From contig JAYTLK010000076.1 in NCBI GenBank assembly GCA_043729515.1, positions 18,157 through 82,156 on the forward strand: a stretch of 64,000 nucleotides of DNA, read 5' to 3'. The position numbers and the translations under genes were made by a program. Source of the stretch: JANXSS01 sp043729515. Its GTDB lineage: Bacteria; Pseudomonadota; Gammaproteobacteria; Burkholderiales; Burkholderiaceae_D. Each line of letters starts with the position of its first letter. Within the stretch, counting starts at the first letter, position 1. The notes beneath the pieces were generated by a model, which saw only the letters and a list, made by a program, of their open reading frames with translations, was not told where the DNA came from and did not search any database. Below are positions 53,476 to 62,580 of the stretch, piece after piece.

Positions 53476-54974
53476 ACGCTCCCATGCGTCACGCATCCTC
53501 GCCGCATGCTGTCGTGATCGGCGCGGGTTTTGGCGGAATCGCTGCCGCATTGCGCCTGCGCGCCAAGGGCTACCGGGTGACCGTGATCGATCGCTGCAGC
53601 GCCATCGGCGGGCGGGCCCAGGTATTCGAACGGGACGGCTACCGGCACGACGCCGGTCCGACCGTGATCACCGCCCCCTTTCTGTTCGAAGAGTTGTTTG
53701 CGCTGTTCGGCGAGCGTTTCTCCGATCACGTGCAGCTGGTGCCGATGAAGCCTTGGTATCGATTCCGTTTCGCCGATGGCGATACGTTCGATTACGGCGG
53801 TACCCTGGAAGAGACGCTTGCCGAGATCGCGCGCATCGAGCCACGCGATTGCGACGGTTATCTGGCCCTGCTGGCGCACTCGCGCCGCATTTTCGATGTC
53901 GGCTTCACCGAATTGTCGACAGCGTCCTTCGATCGCTTCGGCACGATGCTGTCCCAGATACCACGCCTGCTCAAGCTGCAGAGCTACAAGACGGTATGGG
54001 GCCTCGTCTCGACCTATCTGTCGCATCCGAAATTGCGGCAGGCGTTCTCGATCCAGCCACTGCTGGTCGGTGGCAATCCCTTCGACACCACCAGCATCTA
54101 CGGACTGATCCATTTCCTGGAACGCGCCTACGGCGTGCATTTCGCCATGGGCGGCACCGGCGCGATCACGGCCGCACTGGGCGATTTGATGCAGCGACAG
54201 TCGATCGACGTCATGCTCGATACGACCATTGACGCGTTGCTCATGAATGGCCGCACTGCGACCGGGGTGCGGCTTGCCGACGGGCGCAACGTCGAGGCCG
54301 ACCTGGTGGTATCGAATGCCGACCCGACGCACCTGTACCGCCATCTGGTTCCGCCGAAAAAACAGGCGCGCATGACACGGGCGAAACTGGCGAGCGCGCA
54401 CTATTCGATGGGGTTGTTCGTCCTTTACTTCGGCACTACCCGAACCTATCCGGATGTCGCGCATCACACGATCTGGATGGGCGAGCGATACCAGTCGCTA
54501 TTGAAAGATATCTTCGATCGCAAGCTGCTTGCCGAAGATTTTTCGCTGTATCTCCACCGGCCGACCGCCACCGACCCCAGTTTCGCGCCGGCCGGTTGCG
54601 ACAGTTTCTACGTCCTGTGTCCGGTACCGAATCTCCAGGGCGAGGTGGACTGGGCGCGGCAGGCACCGTTGCTACGGGAGCGCATCGTCGCCGCACTCGG
54701 ATCGACCATCCTGCCAGACCTGGCGTCGACGATTACCGCAGACTTCTGGATGACTCCCGAAGACTTCCGCAATGATTACTGCAGCACGCACGGTGCCGGC
54801 TTTTCGATCGCACCGATCTTTCGGCAGTCGGCATGGTTCCGCTTTCACAATCGCGCCGAAGGCATCGACAATCTCTATCTGGTGGGAGCCGGCACCCATC
54901 CCGGAGCCGGATTGCCGGGCGTGCTCTGCTCGGCCAAGGTCATCGACGGCATGATCGCACCGGTACCCGCATGA
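53472..54974 (+). CDS. crtI: Phytoene desaturase
   Basis: A 500-residue FAD-dependent desaturase taking phytoene to lycopene. The dinucleotide fold AVVIGAGFGGIAAALRL is at about residues 13-29, with YRHDAGPTVITAPFLFEELF after it and the C-terminal CrtI signature NLYLVGAGTHPGAGLPGV. GTG 53472 overlaps the crtE stop; ATG 53484 is also possible. Length matches bacterial CrtI (490-510). It overlaps crtB by ATGA. Confidence 0.95.
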   Translation: MNAPMRHASSPHAVVIGAGFGGIAAALRLRAKGYRVTVIDRCSAIGGRAQVFERDGYRHDAGPTVITAPFLFEELFALFGERFSDHVQLVPMKPWYRFRFADGDTFDYGGTLEETLAEIARIEPRDCDGYLALLAHSRRIFDVGFTELSTASFDRFGTMLSQIPRLLKLQSYKTVWGLVSTYLSHPKLRQAFSIQPLLVGGNPFDTTSIYGLIHFLERAYGVHFAMGGTGAITAALGDLMQRQSIDVMLDTTIDALLMNGRTATGVRLADGRNVEADLVVSNADPTHLYRHLVPPKKQARMTRAKLASAHYSMGLFVLYFGTTRTYPDVAHHTIWMGERYQSLLKDIFDRKLLAEDFSLYLHRPTATDPSFAPAGCDSFYVLCPVPNLQGEVDWARQAPLLRERIVAALGSTILPDLASTITADFWMTPEDFRNDYCSTHGAGFSIAPIFRQSAWFRFHNRAEGIDNLYLVGAGTHPGAGLPGVLCSAKVIDGMIAPVPA

Positions 54975-55960
54975 TGGCCGACGACCTGACACCGCCTGAC
55001 AATGCTGGCGGCACTGCCGTCGCCGGTGACGCCGACGCGATTCTCGCTGCGCGGGGCCGCAGCTTCTATTGGGCACGGCAGCTGTTGAGCCCGCAGCACG
55101 CGTCGCGCGCCACCCGCCTGTACCGGTTCTGCCGCCATCTGGACGACATCGCCGACGACTCGCCCTGCGCCGAGTCGGCGCGTCAGTCGCTGGCGTCGAT
55201 CGCGCATGCCATCGTCGAAGGCGAAGGGTCAGACCCGTTGGTGGCCGATGCACTTTCGCTGATGCAGCAATGCGAGATCGATCCGGCCATCATGGTGTCG
55301 CTGATCGACGGCGTACGCTCGGATCTGGACGGCGTGCGCATTCCGGATGAAACCCGGCTCCTGCGATATTGCTATCAAGTGGCCGGAACCGTGGGACTGA
55401 TGATGTGTCGCGTGCTCGATGTCGACGACAAGACCGCATTGCATCACGCGATCGATCTCGGTATCGCGATGCAGTTGACAAACATCTGCCGCGACGTGCA
55501 CGAAGACGCGGCAATGGGGCGGCGCTATCTGCCGGCATCGATGGTCGGTGATTGCGAGCCGGAAGCGCTGCAGAAGCCGGATCAAGCGCTTCGCCGGCGC
55601 ATGGCTGGCGCAATCGAGCGACTGCTTGCCAGGGCCGAAGTCTTCTATCGCAGTGGCGAGGCCGGCCTGATCTATCTCCCGCCGAGAGCACGGGCCGCCA
55701 TTCTGGTGGCAGCGCGGCTGTATCGCGCCATCGGTCATCGTGTCCAGCGGCGGCTGCCGGACCAGGTCATGGAACGAATCACGGTTCCCACATCCGCCAA
55801 GCTGGCCTTGACCCTGCAGGCCCTGAGCGATCTCGGGGTCGGCCGTGGCGGTCTCTCCCGGCATCCCCTGGAACGTGTCCGACACGATCAATTCCTTCAT
55901 CTGCCACTCGCCGGGCTGCCGCTGACCGCTTTTGCGCATGCGTCTCTTCATGACCTCTGA
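54971..55960 (+). CDS. crtB: Phytoene synthase
   Basis: A 329-residue squalene/phytoene synthase condensing two GGPP molecules. The first Asp motif is in CRHLDDIADD (about residues 55-64) and the second in LTNICRDVHEDAAMGRRYLP, both typical of CrtB. A longer hydrophilic N-terminal ~35 residues precede the domain. The ATGATG start overlaps the crtI stop. Its end overlaps the crtY start. Confidence 0.95.
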   Translation: MMADDLTPPDNAGGTAVAGDADAILAARGRSFYWARQLLSPQHASRATRLYRFCRHLDDIADDSPCAESARQSLASIAHAIVEGEGSDPLVADALSLMQQCEIDPAIMVSLIDGVRSDLDGVRIPDETRLLRYCYQVAGTVGLMMCRVLDVDDKTALHHAIDLGIAMQLTNICRDVHEDAAMGRRYLPASMVGDCEPEALQKPDQALRRRMAGAIERLLARAEVFYRSGEAGLIYLPPRARAAILVAARLYRAIGHRVQRRLPDQVMERITVPTSAKLALTLQALSDLGVGRGGLSRHPLERVRHDQFLHLPLAGLPLTAFAHASLHDL

Positions 55961-57107
55961 ATTCGACCTGTTGATTCTCGGGGGCGGCTGTGCCGGCTTG
56001 AGCCTGGCCCGGGAGCTTGCCGTGTTCGGCGCCGCCTGTCCCACGACATGCATCATCGAGCAACGTGCGCATTACGAAAATGACCGGACCTGGTGCTTCT
56101 GGGGCACTGCGGACGCCCAGGGCGCCGATCTGATCGCGCATGAATGGGATCGGGTAGAGCTGCGTCATCGAGGTAAAACGGTTGATTTCGACTGCGCCGC
56201 CCATCCTTACCGGATGATCCAGGGCGATCGTTTCTATGCGGATGCATTCGCAAAGCTATCCTGCGCGCCCCGGATCACGACTGAAAAAGCAGTCAGGGTC
56301 TTGTCTGCGCCCGAATGTTCCGGCGGTGTATGGCGGGTCGAGACTGACGCCGGCATGCGCTGCGCCCGCAGGCTGGTCGATACACGCCCGCAGCCAGGGC
56401 CGGCGCAGCGCGCGGTGGCGCCTGTTCTGTGGCAGTCTTTTCTGGGTCAGGAAATCGTCTGCAGCGCCCCGGTCTTCGATGCCGGCATCGTCACCTTGAT
56501 GGACTTCATCGACGGCGATGCCGACCGCGTGGTCTTTTGCTACGTCCTTCCGCTGACGGCACATCGCGCGCTGGTGGAGCTGACCGTTTTCGCCAAGGAC
56601 CCGGTACCGCTCCCTGAATTGCGCGTCCAGTTGCAGCAGCAGCTGCAGATTCGAACCAGGCGGCATGACTTCACCATTGAAAGAACGGAGCAGGGTTTCC
56701 TGCCGATGGGGCTGCCCTTGGATACCACGCCTGCGCGCCACGATTATCTGCAGGCAGGCCTGATGCACGGCGCTGCCCGAGCGAGTTCCGGCTACGCCTT
56801 CCAGCGTATCCAGAAGTGGGCAACCAACTGCGCGCGCCAGATCGTCGCGTCTGCACCGATGGATCGGCATTTGCCCGATCCGGCATTCATGCGGGGAATG
56901 GACCGGCTGTTCCTGTCTTTGCTGAGACACCAGCCGCATTGTGCACCGACACTTTTCCTGCCGATCTTCGATCGCTGCAACCCTGGTGCCTTGATCCGAT
57001 TCCTGAGCGATGGTGCGTCCGTGCGCGATGCACTGAAGGTCGTGCTGTCCCTGCCTGCGCTTCCTTTCATCCGCCAGATCGGGCGTGATCTGCTGCCAGC
57101 GTGGTAA
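55950..57107 (+). CDS. crtY: Lycopene beta-cyclase
   Basis: A 385-residue CrtY-type cyclase making beta-carotene. N-terminal FAD fold LLILGGGCAGLSLARELA, the NDRTWCFW motif, LMDFIDGDADRVVFCYVLPL, and the later PxSSGYAF-like segment (here RASSGYAFQRIQ) fit the family. ATG 55950 lies inside the crtB stop region; ATG 55938 would add four residues. No cyclase of the CrtL or heterodimer type is needed. It overlaps blh by 7 bp. Confidence 0.92.
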   Translation: MTSEFDLLILGGGCAGLSLARELAVFGAACPTTCIIEQRAHYENDRTWCFWGTADAQGADLIAHEWDRVELRHRGKTVDFDCAAHPYRMIQGDRFYADAFAKLSCAPRITTEKAVRVLSAPECSGGVWRVETDAGMRCARRLVDTRPQPGPAQRAVAPVLWQSFLGQEIVCSAPVFDAGIVTLMDFIDGDADRVVFCYVLPLTAHRALVELTVFAKDPVPLPELRVQLQQQLQIRTRRHDFTIERTEQGFLPMGLPLDTTPARHDYLQAGLMHGAARASSGYAFQRIQKWATNCARQIVASAPMDRHLPDPAFMRGMDRLFLSLLRHQPHCAPTLFLPIFDRCNPGALIRFLSDGASVRDALKVVLSLPALPFIRQIGRDLLPAW

Positions 57108-58021
57108 CGCTTTTCAACAGCGCGGATGAACATCGCCTTCTGCGACGTCAGGCGATCTCGTTCTGCGTGATCGCACTGCTCTGCCTGGCCGGGATGCCCT
57201 GGCTGAAATACCTGTCGGATTCCCGGTTGTTGGCGGTGGTGACGATCGCCATCATCGTCCTGGGGGTACCGCATGGCGCGCTCGACCCTGTCTTCGCCCG
57301 AACCTTGTACCGCTTCCGGACCCCGGTGCAATGGCTGGCTTTCGTGATCGTCTACCTGTTTCTGGGGTCGCTGGTGGTGCTGACATGGTGGGTGGCGCCG
57401 ACGATTTTCCTGATGGCGTTTCTGATGATCTCCGCGTTTCATTTTGCAGGAGACCTGGTAACGGATCTCCCGATCGGTGCCCGCCTCTGCTTCGGCAGCG
57501 CGATCATTGCCTTGCCTGCGGTGTTTCACTCGGCGCGGCTCGATGCGCTTTTCTCCAGCTTGGCCGGGGTGGGGGCAGCGGCGGCAGTCACGCCAGTGCT
57601 GCAGGTAATCGGACCGCCGATCCTGCTTGCCAACCTGCTGCTGGTTTTTTTCTTGCGCAGAAATCGGATTGCCGCCTGCGAGGTCGCATGCGTCGTGATG
57701 CTGTCGATATTGATGGACCCTCTCCTGGCATTCATCATCTATTTCTGCGCACTGCATGGCCCGCGCCATGTCATTCGCAGCGCGACGCTGAGCGGCACTG
57801 CGCCACTGCGCCTGCTGTGGCGGGTCGCACTCCTGCCCACGCTTGCCTGCCTGGCCGCAGTCATCGCTGCAACGATGATTTTCGGTGACATACCCGCCAG
57901 TGAACGGATGTTACGTATCCTTTTTGTCGGCCTTGCAGCACTGACCGTGCCGCACATGATGCTGGTCGAACAGGTTCGACGCCGCCAAGGCGTGCATCAG
58001 GACTCCGAATTTTCCCGTTGA
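57101..58021 (+). CDS. blh: Beta-carotene 15,15'-dioxygenase, Brp/Blh family
   Basis: A 306-residue membrane protein with 7-8 hydrophobic helices, cleaving beta-carotene into two retinals. Likely iron-binding histidines lie in GVPHGALDP (H58), AFHFAGD (H114), ALHGPRH (H219, H223) and VPHMMLVE (H285). GTG 57101 overlaps the crtY stop by 7 bp, so it is the last gene of the operon. Having crtE-I-B-Y-blh directly behind the opsin completes a self-sufficient retinal proton-pump set. Confidence 0.94.
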   Translation: MVTLFNSADEHRLLRRQAISFCVIALLCLAGMPWLKYLSDSRLLAVVTIAIIVLGVPHGALDPVFARTLYRFRTPVQWLAFVIVYLFLGSLVVLTWWVAPTIFLMAFLMISAFHFAGDLVTDLPIGARLCFGSAIIALPAVFHSARLDALFSSLAGVGAAAAVTPVLQVIGPPILLANLLLVFFLRRNRIAACEVACVVMLSILMDPLLAFIIYFCALHGPRHVIRSATLSGTAPLRLLWRVALLPTLACLAAVIAATMIFGDIPASERMLRILFVGLAALTVPHMMLVEQVRRRQGVHQDSEFSR

Positions 58022-58248
58022 GGACCCATCCTCGACTGGTGTTTCGTGCTGCGCCCGGCAACGCGCTGGCGCCACAGTGCAAAGCTGGATCGCTTCAGAT
58101 GTTTGCGCATCAAGGCCACGACAGCCGATTCATTCAGCCCGAACTGGTGTGCAATCGCATCGAACGGCGTGCGGTCCTCCCACGCCATTTCAATGACACG
58201 GTCAAGCACGAATCGATCGATCGGTGGCAGCTTCATCGTCGAGATCAT
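57997..58248 (-). CDS. DUF2805 (TIGR03643) family protein
   Basis: An 83-residue basic protein with helix-turn-helix-like character: DRVIEMAWEDRTPFDAIAHQFGLNESAVVALMRKHLKRSSFALWRQRV is the diagnostic stretch. Family members are widespread in aquatic bacteria, often, as I recall, beside photolyase/cryptochrome or carotenoid genes; their function is unknown and a regulatory or nucleic-acid-binding role is guesswork. It is convergent with blh and the reading frames overlap by 25 bp, so it closes the island on this side. An internal Met at 58236 is a possible alternative start. Confidence 0.88.
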   Translation of the reverse strand: MISTMKLPPIDRFVLDRVIEMAWEDRTPFDAIAHQFGLNESAVVALMRKHLKRSSFALWRQRVAGRSTKHQSRMGPQRENSES

Positions 58249-58594
58249 AGCTGCAATTCGTCGATCGATCGTCGGGTGCCATCGTGCAAGGCGACCGCTG
58301 CCGTCTGCAAGCGCGGCCAGCTGACTTCATGTTGCAGTGCGCAATCGAAAGTTGGGCCGATCGCCGTGAAAATCCGGACGCTTTTCGCCACGCAGGCAAC
58401 TGGCGTCATATGATGCGGGCTGGCGGCAAGCAAGATTGCGAAAGTTGCTGCGGCAAATTGCGGTGTGCCAGAAAGCAGATCGATCGGCCGGGCATGAAAC
58501 ATTCCGCCGCGATAAAAAACGATTGCAACGCCAGACCACTGGCGAATAAAGGATGCAGGAACACCTGCACCACCAGATAGAACAAAGGCAGGCG
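58249..58594. other. 346-bp intergenic region without a recognised gene
   Basis: It lies between the start of the minus-strand DUF2805 gene and the plus-strand acyl-CoA synthetase, so it must hold both promoters. Short open frames exist on both strands, but none has a family resemblance, a supported start or the codon character of the neighbours. No repeat or terminator was seen. Confidence 0.55.
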
Positions 58595-60640
58595 ATGGAG
58601 GAGACACCCATCCAGGCGAAAGTGGCGACGTTTCCACGACTTTTGCTGCAGCATGCGCTGGTACGGCCGCAGGCACCGGCGTTCCGCGAAAAATATCTCG
58701 GCATCTGGCAGGCCACCAGCTGGTCGCAGAGCGCAGTCGAAGTGCGGGCATTCGCCTGCGGGCTGGCGGCGCTTGGATTCAAGCGCGGCATGCATCTGGC
58801 GATCGTTGGCGACAACCGGCCGCGCCTCTACTGGGCGATGGCCGCGGCGCAGGTGTTGGGCGGGGTGCCGGTGCCGTTGTATCAGGATGCGCCGGCAGCC
58901 GACATGGCTTATGTGCTGGACGATGCCGAGATCGTGTTCGCCGTGGTCGAGGACCAGGAACAGGTCGACAAGCTGTTCGAGATCCAGGCCATGCGGGCGG
59001 CTGCGCACACCGACGCCGGCGGCAACATGGAGAGCACGATCGGCACGAAGATGCTGCGCCACGTGATCGTCGACGACGAGCGCGGCCTGCGCCATTACGG
59101 TCAGTCCGAACTGACCAGTTTCGCGGCAGTGCAGACGGCTGGACGCGCCTTCGATGCTGCGCATCCGGAATTCTTCCAGCGCGAACTCGCCGCCGGGCAG
59201 GCCGGCGACACCGCCGTCATCCTCTACACCTCCGGCACCACCGGCAAACCCAAGGGCGTCTGCCATTCCCATGGCGCGATGATCGCCACGGCAAAGGTAC
59301 TGGTCGAATTCGACCACCTGAGTGCCGCCGACAACGTGCTGTGCTATCTGCCGCTGGCCTGGGTCGGCGACTTCCTTTATTCCTATGCGCAGTCGATGGT
59401 CTGCGGCTTGTGTCTGAATTGCCCCGAATCGCCCGAGACGGTGATGAGCGACCTGCGCGAGATCGGCCCGAGTTACTACTTCGGCCCGCCGCGCGTCTAT
59501 GAAAACATTCTTACCCAGGTGATGATCCGCATCGAGGATGCCGGCTGGATCAAGCGGCGCCTGTTCCATCATTTCATGGGCGTGGCGCGCCGGGTCGGCA
59601 TGCGCATCCTGGAGCAGCGCGACGACGTCGGCATTGCCGACCGCCTGCAATATGCGCTCGGGCAGCTGTTCATCTATGGGCCGCTGAAGAACGTGCTCGG
59701 CCTGTCGCGCCTGCGGGTGGCCTATACCGGTGGCGAGGCGATCGGCCCGGACCTGTTCGATTTCTATCGTTCGCTGGGCATCAACCTGAAGCAGCTCTAC
59801 GGCATGACCGAAACCTGCGTGACCGTGTGCATGCAGCCCACCGGCCAGGTGCGGCTCGACACCGTCGGGCGTCCGATGCCGGGGGTCGAGGTGCGCATCG
59901 GGGAAGATGGCGAAGTGCTGGTGCGCTCGGCCGGCCTCATGACCGGTTACTTCAAGCGCGACGACGCCACGGCCGAGGCAATCGACGCCGACGGTTACTT
60001 CCATACCGGCGACGCCGGTTTCTTCGACCCGGACGGCCACCTGAAGATCATCGACCGCGCCAAGGATGTCGGGCGCATGGCCGATGGCAGGATGTTCGCG
60101 CCGAAGTACATCGAGAACAAGCTGAAGTTTTTCCCGTTCATCAAGGAAGCGGTGGCCTTCGGCGACCAACGCGACACGGTGAACGCCTTCGTCAACATCG
60201 ACATGCAGGCCGTCGGCAACTGGGCCGAGCGGCGCGGCCTGGCCTACAGCGGCTACACCGATCTGGCTGGCCTGCCGGAGGTCTATGCGCTGATCGGCGA
60301 CTGTGTGCAGAAGGTCAATGCCGACCTGGCGCGCGACACGCTTCTGGCCGGCTCGCAGGTGCATCGCTTCCTCATCCTGCATAAGGAACTCGATCCGGAC
60401 GACGATGAGCTGACCCGGACCCGCAAGGTGCGGCGCGGTTTCATCGCGCAAAAATATGCGTTGCTGATCGAGGCGCTGTATACCGGCCGGCAGTCGCAGT
60501 ACATCGAGACGGCGGTGAAATTCGAGGATGGACGGCAGGGCATGGTGGCAGCCGACCTGAAGATTGCCGAGGTGCGCACCTTTGCAGCGGCAAGCCCATC
60601 GGCGACGATGGCGGCGCTGCCGGATCGGCAGGCGGCATGA
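58595..60640 (+). CDS. AMP-dependent acyl-CoA synthetase
   Basis: A 681-residue long-form ANL enzyme activating a carboxylic acid to its CoA thioester. The ATP loop is ILYTSGTTGKPKG (about residues 212-224), followed by YGMTETC, GYFKRDDATAEA and the hinge Asp-containing IDRAKDVGRMADGRMFAPKYIE. A ~90-residue internal region and the length place it with the FadD15-like long-chain/aromatic synthetases found before Liv transporter genes in Burkholderiales. Substrate not determinable. It overlaps the livG-type gene by ATGA. Confidence 0.9.
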   Translation: MEETPIQAKVATFPRLLLQHALVRPQAPAFREKYLGIWQATSWSQSAVEVRAFACGLAALGFKRGMHLAIVGDNRPRLYWAMAAAQVLGGVPVPLYQDAPAADMAYVLDDAEIVFAVVEDQEQVDKLFEIQAMRAAAHTDAGGNMESTIGTKMLRHVIVDDERGLRHYGQSELTSFAAVQTAGRAFDAAHPEFFQRELAAGQAGDTAVILYTSGTTGKPKGVCHSHGAMIATAKVLVEFDHLSAADNVLCYLPLAWVGDFLYSYAQSMVCGLCLNCPESPETVMSDLREIGPSYYFGPPRVYENILTQVMIRIEDAGWIKRRLFHHFMGVARRVGMRILEQRDDVGIADRLQYALGQLFIYGPLKNVLGLSRLRVAYTGGEAIGPDLFDFYRSLGINLKQLYGMTETCVTVCMQPTGQVRLDTVGRPMPGVEVRIGEDGEVLVRSAGLMTGYFKRDDATAEAIDADGYFHTGDAGFFDPDGHLKIIDRAKDVGRMADGRMFAPKYIENKLKFFPFIKEAVAFGDQRDTVNAFVNIDMQAVGNWAERRGLAYSGYTDLAGLPEVYALIGDCVQKVNADLARDTLLAGSQVHRFLILHKELDPDDDELTRTRKVRRGFIAQKYALLIEALYTGRQSQYIETAVKFEDGRQGMVAADLKIAEVRTFAAASPSATMAALPDRQAA

Positions 60641-61494
60641 ACGCGCCCTTCGATTCGGCTGCAATCGATGACGCGTCCGCAAGGCCATCGACACCTGCCG
60701 CAGCAGTAGCGAGCGGGCGCCAGATCGGCGGCGTGATCCTGAGCCTGGACCATATCTCCCTTTCCTTCGGCGGCGTGAAAGCCCTGACCGACATTTCCTT
60801 CGACGTCAAGGAACACGAGATCCGCGCCATCATCGGCCCGAATGGCGCTGGAAAAAGTTCGATGCTTAACGTGATCAACGGTGTCTATCATCCGCAGCAG
60901 GGTGAGATCGTGTTCGATGGCGTGCGCCGGCAGGCAATGCAGCCGGCAAAGGTTGCCCGCCAGGGCATCGCCCGCACCTTTCAGAACATTGCGCTCTTCA
61001 AGGGCATGTCGGTGCTGGACAACATCATGACCGGGCGAAATACCAAGATGCGCTCGAGCCTGCTGGCCAATGCGCTCTGGTGGGGACCAGCCCGGCGTGA
61101 GGAAGTCGCGCATCGGGAAAAGGTCGAGCAGGTGATCGATTTCCTGGAGATCCAGCATGTGCGCAAGACGCCGGTCGGGCGCCTGCCGTACGGCTTGCAG
61201 AAGCGCGTCGAACTGGCGCGTGCCCTCGCTGCCGAGCCGCGGCTGCTGTTGCTCGACGAGCCGATGGCCGGCATGAATGTCGAGGAAAAGCAGGACATGT
61301 GCCGCTTCGTGCTGGATGTGAACGACCAGTTCGGCACCACGATCGTTTTGATCGAGCACGACATGGGGGTGGTGATGGACATCTCCGACCGGGTGGTGGT
61401 ACTCGACTACGGCCGCAAGATCGGCGACGGCACGCCGGCCGAAGTGATGGCCAATCCGGATGTGATCTCCGCCTATCTCGGCACCTCGCATTGA
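60637..61494 (+). CDS. Branched-chain amino acid-type ABC transporter ATP-binding protein (LivG-like)
   Basis: A 285-residue ATPase. After a ~30-residue Ala/Ser-rich leader, Walker A GPNGAGKSS, Q-loop RTFQNIALF, the signature region LPYGLQKRVELARALA (a LSGG variant, usual in LivG), Walker B LLLLDEPMAGM and the switch His in LIEHDMGVVMDISDR. The LivG-type insertion between Q-loop and signature is present. It works with the livH/livM permeases downstream; the LivF partner is not in the window. Confidence 0.9.
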   Translation: MNAPFDSAAIDDASARPSTPAAAVASGRQIGGVILSLDHISLSFGGVKALTDISFDVKEHEIRAIIGPNGAGKSSMLNVINGVYHPQQGEIVFDGVRRQAMQPAKVARQGIARTFQNIALFKGMSVLDNIMTGRNTKMRSSLLANALWWGPARREEVAHREKVEQVIDFLEIQHVRKTPVGRLPYGLQKRVELARALAAEPRLLLLDEPMAGMNVEEKQDMCRFVLDVNDQFGTTIVLIEHDMGVVMDISDRVVVLDYGRKIGDGTPAEVMANPDVISAYLGTSH

Positions 61495-61599
61495 AGCAGC
61501 GCGCAAGAGGACCGCATCGATTGTTACTCCGACTCCGACTCCGAGGCCAGTCCTGATGCTGACACTGATGATGTTGAACCCACAACGGCTTGCCGGAAC

Positions 61600-62514
61600 A
61601 TGCAATTTTTTCTCGAAGTCCTGATCACGGGCCTGCTGTCGGGCCTGATGTATTCCCTGGTGGCGCTCGGCTTCGTGCTGATCTACAAGGCCTCCGGCGT
61701 GTTCAATTTCGCGCAGGGCGCGATGGTGTATTTCGCCGCGCTCGCCACGGTGAGCTTCGTCGAACGCGGCCTGCCGCTGTGGGCGGCGGCCATCGGTGGC
61801 TTTCTGGTGATGCTGGCCGTTGGTCTGCTGACCGAGCGGCTGGTGCTGCGCAAGCTGGTGAATCAACCGCCGATCACGCTCTTCATGGCCACCATCGGGC
61901 TGGCATTTTTTCTGGAAGGCCTGGGCCCGCTGTTGTTCGGCAGCGGCGTGCGGCCGATCAACCTGGGCATCGTCGACGAACCGATCGCCACGATCATGAC
62001 CCGCTACGGCATCGGTATCTCGAAGTTCGACCTGTTCGCCTCCGGCATGGTGCTGCTGCTGGTGCTGGCGCTGGCATTGTTTTTCCAGAAGACCAAGGTC
62101 GGGCGAGCCTTGCGGGCGGTGGCCGACGATCACCAGGCCGCGCTGTCGCTCGGCATTCCGCTGCAGCATATCTGGGCAGTGGTGTGGGGCGTGGCCGGGT
62201 TCGTGGCGCTGGTGGCGGGATTGTTGTGGGGCTCGCGCAATGGCGTGCAGTTCGCGCTCACCCTGACTGCCTTGAAGGCGCTGCCGGTGCTGATCCTGGG
62301 CGGCTTTACATCGGTGCCAGGAGCGATCGTCGGCGGCCTGATCATCGGCGCTTCCGAAAAACTGGCGGAGATCTATCTGCCGCCGCTGATGCAGGATGCC
62401 TTCGGTGGTAATTTCGGTGGCATCGAAGGCTGGTTTCCATATGTGTTCGCACTGCTGTTCCTGCTGGTACGGCCGGAAGGGCTGTTCGGCGAGAAGCACA
62501 TCGACCGGGTGTAA
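61600..62514 (+). CDS. Branched-chain amino acid-type ABC permease (LivH-like)
   Basis: A 304-residue inner-membrane permease with about eight hydrophobic helices, starting FFLEVLITGLLSGLMYSLVALGFVLIYKASGVFNFAQG, typical of LivH. The EAA-like coupling loop is in GRALRAVADDHQAALSLGIP. It lies 105 bp after livG. Given the acyl-CoA synthetase in the same operon, the transported compound may be an organic or aromatic acid rather than an amino acid. Confidence 0.9.
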   Translation: MQFFLEVLITGLLSGLMYSLVALGFVLIYKASGVFNFAQGAMVYFAALATVSFVERGLPLWAAAIGGFLVMLAVGLLTERLVLRKLVNQPPITLFMATIGLAFFLEGLGPLLFGSGVRPINLGIVDEPIATIMTRYGIGISKFDLFASGMVLLLVLALALFFQKTKVGRALRAVADDHQAALSLGIPLQHIWAVVWGVAGFVALVAGLLWGSRNGVQFALTLTALKALPVLILGGFTSVPGAIVGGLIIGASEKLAEIYLPPLMQDAFGGNFGGIEGWFPYVFALLFLLVRPEGLFGEKHIDRV

Positions 62515-62580
62515 TGCCGGAGTCGTCGTCATCGCAGTCGTTGTTCAGTGGTCGGCATGTCAATTCAAGAAAGTCACAGG

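Noticed and set aside
58284..58580. 98-codon plus-strand open frame between DUF2805 and the acyl-CoA synthetase
   Set aside because: Composition is irregular (many Cys/Arg), no family match and no convincing start; treated as promoter region.
60283..62532. 749-codon minus-strand open frame
   Set aside because: Antisense to the acyl-CoA synthetase, livG and livH genes; rich in His/Gln/Arg, no domain recognisable.
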